A stretch of DNA of 5,364 nucleotides from Bacteroidota bacterium (GTDB lineage: Bacteria; Bacteroidota; Bacteroidia; Chitinophagales; LD1): contig JAFDYM010000359.1 of assembly GCA_018267435.1 (NCBI GenBank), positions 1 to 5,364 of the forward strand. The letters are read 5' to 3'. The position numbers and the translations under genes are program-made. The first letter of the stretch is position 1. Each line of letters opens with the position of its first letter. The notes below the pieces were generated by a model, which saw only the letters and a program-made list of their open reading frames with translations, was not told the DNA's origin and did not search any database. This document shows positions 1-5,364 of this stretch, piece after piece.

Positions 1-1
1 A

Positions 2-1834
2 TATGATACAAGTACTTATTATATTGTGCGTGATGCCCCATTCCCGATGCATCTGAAAAAAGCAGTTTCATGGAATGCTGGTATTTACTATGGCGGCGGA
101 TTAGCCATTATTAATCATCTGCAAACCAAATTGAGGACGCCATTACAAAGTGGCATTACTTATTATATAAGTGGACATATAAATGCCGTAATCGATAGCT
201 TTCGACCAAGTTTTAATTACGCTGATTCTAATTTCTTTGGTTTTCATTCGCATATCAAGCAAATGGGTGTATTGCTTACCAGTAACAAAGTACAAACGCA
301 TGATATTCGAGGTTTTGCTGGTGTAACGCCTTCAGCCACGTATAATATACAGCCATTCCCAAATAGGATTTACAGCAACGCTTGGCAGAAATTTGAAATG
401 CTATACACGGCTCAAGGTGGTGAGGAGTATTTAACCTTGAGCAATTTCGATACATCATTCAATAACATCATGGTCTATCCCGATCATGATTCTATGTTGC
501 TACATAAGTTTGGTAGCATAGATTATAGTTACCTTACTGGCTGGCCATTATTTTTGTATTTGGACAATTTTACCATGATACCCTTAGCTGATACAAGCAA
601 GCAGGTGCTAAATCCAATGATACAAAACCCGGACAGCCTGCGCCTAGGCCGCGATAGAATGCTATGTAACGCTGCGCCTGGTATAACGCTAAATGCTGGC
701 AACGGCTTTAGTACCTACCAGTGGAACACGGGTGCTACCACGCCTACCATACAGGTAAACCAAACTGGTACATATATGGTAACTGTAAGCAACGGCTGCC
801 AAACCTATAGCGATACGATAAGGCTGATACCCGATACCAACTTTGTAATGCCTAGCTATGCCGATGCAGGTATATGTACCAATACGGTAGTTAGCTACTA
901 TGTAGATACTAGCATAGCCTACAACAATATGCTATGGAGCAATGGCGATACTACCTACACCAGCAGCTTCGGCGCGGGGCAGCATTGGCTGCGCCTAGCT
1001 AACGACTGCCACCTGCAGTACGATACATTTAATGTAACATACTATGGAGCAGATACCGTTGACCTAATACAACAACAAAAATATGTGCTGTGTAGCAATG
1101 CCAGCCCCACCATAAATGCACCTAACGGCTACACCAACTACCAGTGGAGCAATACTAACCAAGGGCAGCAGCTTACGCCGCTGCAGTCGGGCATTTACTA
1201 CCTATCGGCTACCGATGCGCATAGCTGTGTAATAACCGATACAATTAACGTGGTGCTTACAGCCGAGCCGCAGCTTACATCGGCATGGCCTGCCGATACC
1301 ACCTTGTGCCTAGGCAAAGGCTTCGATGTAAACCTTACACTGAATACCGATAGCGCTACCTATGCCTGGAACACGAGCGATGCTTACGAGTATAGTCTAT
1401 ACAGACCGATAGATGCCGCAGGTTTTTATGCATTCAACGTACAGAACCAGTGCGGCTCCAACACCTACAGCTTTAGCGTAGCTACCGTAGATTGCGATAC
1501 GGTGGTTATTGTGCCTATAGATACCAGTACACCGCCAGCAGTAGATAGCAGCCTAGTGCAGCTATACATACCCAATGCCTTTACTCCAAATGGGGATGGA
1601 AATAATGACCTGTTCAAGATATATGGCAAGGGTACAGTACTGTATTATGAGTGTGCCATATACAACCGCTGGGGCGAGGTGGTTTACCACAGCTACGATG
1701 CCACAGCAGGTTGGGACGGTACTTATAAAAGTGCCGAACTACCCACAGGCAACTACGTATATGTTATAAAGTATAACAGCACTACCGATACACAGGGCCG
1801 CGTACTTAAAGGCTCGGTAATGTTGATGCGGTAG
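2..1834 (+). CDS. T9SS type B cargo protein with Ig-like modules and gliding-motility-associated C-terminal domain (5' partial)
   Basis: The frame is open from the left edge (first full codon at position 2), so the true start and signal peptide lie outside the window; the GTG at 26 is an internal Val codon. About 610 residues are visible. Positions 2-586 resemble the jellyroll-like N-terminal module of Bacteroidota surface proteins, with a PLQSGITYY strand, W-x-K-FEMLYTAQGGEEYLTLSNF (383-448) and a closing LYLDNFTMIPL (554-586). Four Ig/PKD-like modules follow (about 660-1490), each with a Cys pair and a central Trp. After a Thr/Pro/Asp linker comes the C-terminal domain (1562-1831) with PNAFTPNGDG, YNRWGEVVYH, WDGTY, LPTGNYVYVI and a final GSVMLMR. 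In known families this domain is the type B sorting signal that sends proteins through the type IX secretion system to the cell surface or medium. The role is probably adhesive or structural; no catalytic motif is visible, and the ligand is unknown. The gene ends 20 bp before a strong hairpin terminator. The first 600 bp differ in codon use from the rest. Confidence 0.9.
   Translation, partial: YDTSTYYIVRDAPFPMHLKKAVSWNAGIYYGGGLAIINHLQTKLRTPLQSGITYYISGHINAVIDSFRPSFNYADSNFFGFHSHIKQMGVLLTSNKVQTHDIRGFAGVTPSATYNIQPFPNRIYSNAWQKFEMLYTAQGGEEYLTLSNFDTSFNNIMVYPDHDSMLLHKFGSIDYSYLTGWPLFLYLDNFTMIPLADTSKQVLNPMIQNPDSLRLGRDRMLCNAAPGITLNAGNGFSTYQWNTGATTPTIQVNQTGTYMVTVSNGCQTYSDTIRLIPDTNFVMPSYADAGICTNTVVSYYVDTSIAYNNMLWSNGDTTYTSSFGAGQHWLRLANDCHLQYDTFNVTYYGADTVDLIQQQKYVLCSNASPTINAPNGYTNYQWSNTNQGQQLTPLQSGIYYLSATDAHSCVITDTINVVLTAEPQLTSAWPADTTLCLGKGFDVNLTLNTDSATYAWNTSDAYEYSLYRPIDAAGFYAFNVQNQCGSNTYSFSVATVDCDTVVIVPIDTSTPPAVDSSLVQLYIPNAFTPNGDGNNDLFKIYGKGTVLYYECAIYNRWGEVVYHSYDATAGWDGTYKSAELPTGNYVYVIKYNSTTDTQGRVLKGSVMLMR
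662..1492 (+). repeat. Four tandem Ig/PKD-like protein modules with regular Cys pairs
   Basis: These are divergent protein-level repeats, not DNA repeats. The first Cys codon of each module is at 665, 875, 1091 and 1307, a period of 70, 72 and 72 residues. The second Cys follows 44, 44, 45 and 48 residues later, at 797, 1007, 1226 and 1451. A Trp lies 18-20 residues after each first Cys (722, 935, 1145, 1367), in contexts such as YQWNTG, MLWSNGDT, YQWSNT and YAWNTS. Modules 1 to 3 end in a T-I/F-N/R-V/L type strand. This matches the Ig-like modules often found next to CHU_C domains. That each Cys pair forms one intramodule disulfide is inferred. Confidence 0.75.
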
Positions 1835-1854
1835 ATATGTTGCAGCATAAAAAC

Positions 1855-1889
1855 AAAAAGCGCCGTTCCGAAAAGGGATGGCGCTTTTT
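1855..1889. terminator. Bidirectional intrinsic terminator between convergent genes
   Basis: The outer arms AAAAAGCGCC (1855-1864) and GGCGCTTTTT (1880-1889) are perfectly complementary. The inner arms GTTCC and GGGAT pair with two G-U wobbles, giving a 15-bp stem closed by a GAAAA loop. The A-run on one side and T-run on the other supply a U-tract for transcripts from either strand. It starts 20 bp after the stop of the upstream plus-strand gene and ends 20 bp before the stop of the minus-strand gene, so it most likely ends both. Confidence 0.88.
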
Positions 1890-1909
1890 TAGTTTATGGT
1901 TTTTAAATT

Positions 1910-3109
1910 TTAGTTCTGTATGCTGGTAAGTATACCATCTTTAAAATAAAGATACGACTTAAGGTTGTACACCCATTGCTCGGTAGTGCCATACGTATTG
2001 GTAGTGCGGTTTATGTCCCTTGGTTTGCCCCATGCATCTATGCACATGGCTGCCGTCATGCCTATTTTTACCTGGCCGGCAGCTATAAGGGCGCCCGTGG
2101 TTTGTCCGTATTTTGCAATTAGGTCCTGCTTACGCTTTTCTTTGGCGGCTACAGCTGCTGCAGCATCTTTCTGATCCTGTATTTTAGCCTGCTGCGCCTG
2201 TAGTGCCCTTTGTTTTTCTTGTTCCTCTATACGCTTGCGCTCGTTTTCCGCATTTATTCTTGCTTCCTCCTCTTTTTGCGCTTTTAGTTCGGCTTCTTTT
2301 TGCTTTTTAGCTAGGTAGTCTTCCTTGGTAGTAAAGTCGGTAAGCTTTACGCCAGCGTTAAATTGCTTTTGTGTACCTGCGGCAATTTCTTGGTTTGCAT
2401 CGTTCTTCAGTATTAATACAGCCGTTTCGGTCATACTGTTTTTTTCCTTCATAAGTGTTACATCGCTACAAGTCCATTCGCTGTTCAACTTTACTACAAT
2501 ATCGGTATTTGTGTTTATCTCTTTTGCTATTGTAGGCTCGGTATAGTTTGTAGTGTATACATAATTTTTGTTTAGGTACAGCTGCTTAAGTTTTTCGTAG
2601 TAGCCTACTACCAAAAACGAAATGTGCTCTGCATAACCATTATAGCCTACATTGTAATATACTATGTCGCTATTGTCTTTACGCTGTAGTTTTATAAAGG
2701 TGCTTTTGTTGCTGCTATTCTCATTGGTGCCTTCTACTACATCTAGTATTTTAAAGTACTTCCCTTCTATGGCTTTTGGGTCGCTCATAGTAATGTAGCC
2801 ATCCTTTATGGGGTTGTACATTTCTTTGGTGTTAGTAGTTGAAAGTTTTACAGGCTGTTTAGCAAAGCTCATATACTGCATGTGCTCGGTAAGCCTATTA
2901 TTGGCACTAAGCCCTTTTTTTTCAAGCACCAATATTTCCTGACCTATAAATTGCCTATAGTCGCCCTTGGTATTTACAAGGTCAATGTTGGTTAAGCTGT
3001 CATAAGCAGCGGCAGGTTTTTGGTAGTTTTCGTTTACCGTACGCGATGTTATTTGGCTAAAAAGGTTTATAGAAACAAACAACAGTATGGGGGTGAATAT
3101 ATTTTTCAT
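1910..3109 (-). CDS. Exported coiled-coil protein with C-terminal BamE/SmpA-like domain
   Basis: This encodes 399 residues and starts at ATG 3107-3109. The start is supported by an immediate signal peptide: Lys2, then a hydrophobic stretch to about residue 18 (MKNIFTPILLFVSINLFSQ), with likely cleavage around Ser18-Gln19. There is no lipobox Cys, so it is probably periplasmic rather than a lipoprotein. Residues 25-260 form a mixed region that I cannot assign to a family (YFKILDVVEG, YYNVGYNGYAEHI). Residues about 262-334 are a highly charged Lys/Glu/Gln/Ala coiled coil. Residues 335-399 look like a BamE/SmpA-OmlA fold: GQVKIGMT (345-352), WGKP (360-363), DINRTTNTYGTTEQWVY (365-381), YLYF (386-389), GILTSIQN. 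In proteobacteria BamE belongs to the outer-membrane assembly machine, but here only the small fold is shared and the function is unknown. There is no clear Shine-Dalgarno sequence; the upstream is A-rich (GAAAAAAGTTAG), as is normal for Bacteroidota. It is probably monocistronic, bounded by its own promoter candidate and the hairpin at 1855-1889. Confidence 0.88.
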   Translation of the reverse strand: MKNIFTPILLFVSINLFSQITSRTVNENYQKPAAAYDSLTNIDLVNTKGDYRQFIGQEILVLEKKGLSANNRLTEHMQYMSFAKQPVKLSTTNTKEMYNPIKDGYITMSDPKAIEGKYFKILDVVEGTNENSSNKSTFIKLQRKDNSDIVYYNVGYNGYAEHISFLVVGYYEKLKQLYLNKNYVYTTNYTEPTIAKEINTNTDIVVKLNSEWTCSDVTLMKEKNSMTETAVLILKNDANQEIAAGTQKQFNAGVKLTDFTTKEDYLAKKQKEAELKAQKEEEARINAENERKRIEEQEKQRALQAQQAKIQDQKDAAAAVAAKEKRKQDLIAKYGQTTGALIAAGQVKIGMTAAMCIDAWGKPRDINRTTNTYGTTEQWVYNLKSYLYFKDGILTSIQN

Positions 3110-3132
3110 CTAACTTTTTTCAATTATAGAAA

Positions 3133-3162
3133 CGAAAGTAATTAAGCCTAATCAATTTGCAA
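3133..3162 (-). promoter_or_regulatory. Candidate Bacteroidota-type promoter of the BamE-like gene
   Basis: Read on the minus strand, TTG (3162-3160) is followed by 19 bp and then TACTTTCG (3140-3133), which matches the Bacteroidota -7 consensus TAnnTTTG except for one base. The spacing fits the 17-23 bp described for this phylum. It would give a leader of roughly 15-20 nt before the ATG at 3109. A weaker alternative -7 box, TATAATTG, lies at 3127-3120. The motif is short and the region is AT-rich, so chance matches are likely. Confidence 0.35.
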
Positions 3163-3198
3163 TATCGCCTAGGTGGTAGTATGACGATATTGCAAATT
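3154..3198. repeat. Perfect 14-bp inverted repeat in the intergenic region
   Basis: AATTTGCAATATCG (3154-3167) is exactly repeated in inverse orientation as CGATATTGCAAATT (3185-3198), around a 17-bp centre that contains CCTAGG. A further CTAAT/ATTAG pair flanks the arms at unequal distance. It covers the TTG element of the promoter candidate for the minus-strand gene at 1910-3109. It lacks a GC-rich stem and U-tract, so it does not look like a terminator. It could be an operator for a dimeric regulator, a 5' or 3' RNA hairpin, or the remnant of a small mobile element; the sequence does not decide between these. Confidence 0.7.
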
Positions 3199-3223
3199 AT
3201 ATATTAGATATATACATAACGCA

Positions 3224-3254
3224 ACAGCCCCTTCGAGCAAATCGAAGGGGCTGT
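3224..3254 (-). terminator. Hairpin terminator downstream of the TonB-dependent receptor gene
   Basis: ACAGCCCCTTCGA (3224-3236) pairs perfectly with TCGAAGGGGCTGT (3242-3254) around a 5-base loop, giving a 13-bp GC-rich stem. It begins 24 bp past the receptor stop codon (3281-3279, TAA). In the minus direction the bases after the stem (TGCGTTATG) are only weakly T-rich, so termination may be incomplete. On the plus strand GCTGTTTTATG follows, but no gene ends there. Confidence 0.7.
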
Positions 3255-3278
3255 GCTGTTTTATGATTTAAGAAGGTA

Positions 3279-5364
3279 TTACATACTCCTACCCATGTTT
3301 CTGGCATTGGCGCCGGCATTGTCCTTACCGCCAAAGTTTACCACCATTTGTACGGTAAATGAACGTGGCCTATCGGGCTTGGCTACGCGTATGGCGTAGT
3401 TGGTGTTCAATACGTTTTTAACTAGAAAGTTAACTGCTATGTTGCGGTTAATGTTTACACCAGCACGAAGGTCCCATACAAAGTCGCCCTTGTTAATGTT
3501 CTCCTCGCGTATTTTGCGCACGTCTTTTATGTACACCTCAAATATGTTGTCAACTTTGGTCATATAGCTATAGTACTGCATACTGGTACCTAGGCGGTAC
3601 CTGCCGTATAGTAGAAAGTCGAAATCTGCCTTGAAGGTATGTGGGTTGCGGTAGCGCAGCATGCCTTGGGTTTGCTCGTTCCATAGTGCATAAGATGCTT
3701 TACCATTGGCATCGTATGGCGTTTTCATGGCAAACTTCTTAAATGCATCTGCAATAAAATCGCCTACATTATGTGTTACCGTGGTGTCGTTCAGGTCAAC
3801 ACCATAAAAGTAGGTATAACCTACCATGGTAGTAAAGTTAACAGGGCCTATATTACCCTCGCCATAGGCCGATACTTCCCAGCCGAATATACGCGCACGG
3901 CTTACGTTCTGGCTTTGGAAGTAAGGCACGATAGCAGGCGGTGTTTTGCTGTTATCTATATTAATGCCAAAGGTAAATTCAATCATATCGCGGAACTCGG
4001 TCCAGAACACAACCGCATCTAAGTAACCTAACCAGTTACCTATTTTCAAGCTACGCTTGTAGCCTAGCTCGGCAGTCCAGCCGCGCTCAGGGCGTATATC
4101 GTGGTTAGGCAATATTTGTATACCTGCCAGTTCGTAGGTTACAAAGCGCTCGGCTATACTAGGCACACGGAATGCCTGGCCAAACGAAGCGCGGATGTAA
4201 TTGTATTTGCGTATCTCGAAGTTTAAACCTACACGGGCTACTGGTAGCACAGGTGTAAAAGCGCTATCTAGCCTATACCACTCTTGGCGTATGGCAGCGT
4301 TGGCACTTAGCCATTTCCAGTTTATTTCGCCTTGCAAAAAGCCGCCGCCATGGTCGGTAGCGTGCTTGCCTAGGGTCCCGTCGGTTACATCGCCGTGTTC
4401 GTTGTTTACACCCACTAGTATACGGCCTAGCTTGCCAAAGTCGTGGCGGAACTGGTAATCTAACCTGTATACCCAAAAGTCGGTTTGTCCGTCTATGTTG
4501 TTTTGGCGGTTAAAGCGGCCATATATTTTGTGCTGGTTTCCCTTCTTATCTACGTAACGTATTTTAGGGTCAATAAAGGCGTAGAAGTAGCGCTCGTCAA
4601 TGTCAACACCCGAAGCCGATAAATAAGGGTGTCCTCCGTCTTGCCAAAAAAATTGGAAACCGCTTTTGCGGTACATCAAGTTGGTGCTTAGCTCAATAGT
4701 TAACCTTTTTAGGTTGCGTGGCTGCCAACGTATTTTGGTATTGAACCTGGTAAAGTAGTCGTACTCTTCTTTTTGGTAGCTCTGCGAGCCGTTCAACATA
4801 CCGCCAAACACTAAATCGAAATCGCCGAATTTCTGCTTGTGCAAAAAGGTCATACCGGCGGTGTTTGGGTTATTGAAGAAACCCGTACCGCGTTTCCACC
4901 ACTGAAAAGAATCAACCGGTGGCTTGCCCATACCTTCGTAAAAGAAGGTGAACTTGGTTTGTGGTGTATCGGTGGCATAGTCGGTAGTTATGCTCATTAC
5001 ACCATTTAGTGCCGATGAACCGTACTGCACCGATGATGCACCTTTCATCAATTCCATTTGCGCTACGTTCTCTACAGGTATAAACGCCCATTTTATATCG
5101 CCTCTATCGGCCGACATCATTGGCATTTCATCTATTACCAAAGTTACACGGCTACCACTACCATAGGCATAGCCGCTACCGCCGCGTATACTCATTTGGC
5201 CGTCCAACACGGTTACGCCGGGTATTTTGGTTACGGCGTTCTGCATATTGGTTATGTTGTTGGTTTCCAACATACGCGGCTTCATTACATCCACGCTCTG
5301 GGTGGTTTTCTGCACCTTGGTACCTATACGGTTTTCGCCTATTACCACCTGCATTAGCTCGTTG
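3279..5364 (-). CDS. TonB-dependent outer-membrane receptor, plug and beta-barrel (5' partial)
   Basis: The frame stays open through the right edge (Leu, Glu, Asn codons precede the Met at 5354), so the true N-terminus is outside the window. The missing part probably includes the signal peptide and a carboxypeptidase-like regulatory domain. About 694 residues are visible. Residues counted from Met5354: plug domain about 15-125, with IPGVTVLDGQMSIRGGSG (44-61), GSGSRVTLVIDEMPMM (65-80), PVENVAQMELMKGASSVQYG (93-112) and SALNGVMSI; barrel about 130-674, with FGQAFRVPSIAERF (391-404), RPERGWTAELGYKRS (421-435), VKNVLNTNYA (645-654) and a last strand RSFTVQMVVNF (664-674). Such receptors import bound substrates across the outer membrane using TonB/ExbBD energy. 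The substrate cannot be read from the sequence. No SusD-like gene follows, and the barrel is smaller than a typical SusC, so a siderophore, metal, vitamin or peptide receptor is more likely than a polysaccharide one. A tail of about 15-17 residues follows the last strand. Confidence 0.92.
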   Translation of the reverse strand, partial: NELMQVVIGENRIGTKVQKTTQSVDVMKPRMLETNNITNMQNAVTKIPGVTVLDGQMSIRGGSGYAYGSGSRVTLVIDEMPMMSADRGDIKWAFIPVENVAQMELMKGASSVQYGSSALNGVMSITTDYATDTPQTKFTFFYEGMGKPPVDSFQWWKRGTGFFNNPNTAGMTFLHKQKFGDFDLVFGGMLNGSQSYQKEEYDYFTRFNTKIRWQPRNLKRLTIELSTNLMYRKSGFQFFWQDGGHPYLSASGVDIDERYFYAFIDPKIRYVDKKGNQHKIYGRFNRQNNIDGQTDFWVYRLDYQFRHDFGKLGRILVGVNNEHGDVTDGTLGKHATDHGGGFLQGEINWKWLSANAAIRQEWYRLDSAFTPVLPVARVGLNFEIRKYNYIRASFGQAFRVPSIAERFVTYELAGIQILPNHDIRPERGWTAELGYKRSLKIGNWLGYLDAVVFWTEFRDMIEFTFGINIDNSKTPPAIVPYFQSQNVSRARIFGWEVSAYGEGNIGPVNFTTMVGYTYFYGVDLNDTTVTHNVGDFIADAFKKFAMKTPYDANGKASYALWNEQTQGMLRYRNPHTFKADFDFLLYGRYRLGTSMQYYSYMTKVDNIFEVYIKDVRKIREENINKGDFVWDLRAGVNINRNIAVNFLVKNVLNTNYAIRVAKPDRPRSFTVQMVVNFGGKDNAGANARNMGRSM

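Noticed and set aside
26..28. GTG at 26 as the start of the first gene
   Set aside because: The frame is open upstream to the window edge with in-family residues (TYYIVRD), and no signal peptide follows the GTG although the sorting domain requires an exported protein.
1575..1769. Plus-strand frame overlapping the sorting domain
   Set aside because: It is out of frame with the well-conserved type B sorting domain, which accounts for the sequence.
1965..2546. Plus-strand open frames at 1965-2174 and 2325-2546
   Set aside because: They lie antisense to the coiled-coil/BamE-like gene. Their Ala/Phe/Ser-rich translations are the complement of its Lys/Glu-rich codons.
3771..4022. Plus-strand open frames inside the receptor gene (3771-4022, 4201-4458, 5058-5357)
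   Set aside because: They lie antisense to a receptor with clear plug and barrel motifs, show no recognisable domains, and are explained as shadows of that coding frame.
643..4374. Five CCTAGG palindromes (643, 1309, 3168, 3589, 4369)
   Set aside because: This is more than the one or so expected by chance, but spacing is irregular and most are in coding DNA, where frequent CTA Leu codons after C-ending codons can produce them. There is no sign of a recognition array.
3279..5364. SusC/SusD polysaccharide utilization locus
   Set aside because: No SusD-like gene follows the receptor, its visible part lacks the size of a typical SusC, and no glycoside hydrolase is in the window.

Overview
The window looks like an ordinary stretch of a Bacteroidota chromosome. 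The evidence is a type IX secretion cargo gene with a gliding-motility-associated C-terminal (CHU_C, type B sorting) domain, a TonB-dependent receptor with typical Bacteroidota motifs, A-rich upstream regions without a Shine-Dalgarno sequence, and a promoter candidate of the TTG / TAnnTTTG type. A member of Chitinophagales or a relative would fit, but this placement is a guess from family resemblance.

Layout. From the left edge to 1834 (+) runs the 3' part of a large secreted modular protein: a jellyroll-like N-terminal module, four Cys-paired Ig/PKD-like modules with a period of about 71 residues, a Thr/Pro/Asp linker, and the type B sorting domain. The convergent gap 1835-1909 holds one strong hairpin that can terminate transcription from both sides. 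On the minus strand, 1910-3109 encodes an exported protein with a long charged coiled coil and a BamE/SmpA-like C-terminal domain. The 169-bp gap 3110-3278 holds a candidate promoter, a perfect 14-bp inverted repeat overlapping that promoter, and a terminator-like hairpin. From 3279 to the right edge (-) lies the plug and barrel of a TonB-dependent outer-membrane receptor whose N-terminus is outside the window.

How the parts relate. All three proteins are predicted to act at the cell envelope or outside the cell, but nothing in the sequence shows that they work together. The receptor and the BamE-like gene run in the same direction, yet they are separated by a hairpin and a separate promoter candidate, so they are probably independent transcription units. 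There are no RNA genes, insertion sequences or CRISPR arrays that I can see, and no clear novel system. The most notable points are an abrupt codon-usage and GC change inside the T9SS cargo gene at about position 600, which coincides with a domain boundary, and the inverted repeat lying on the candidate promoter.
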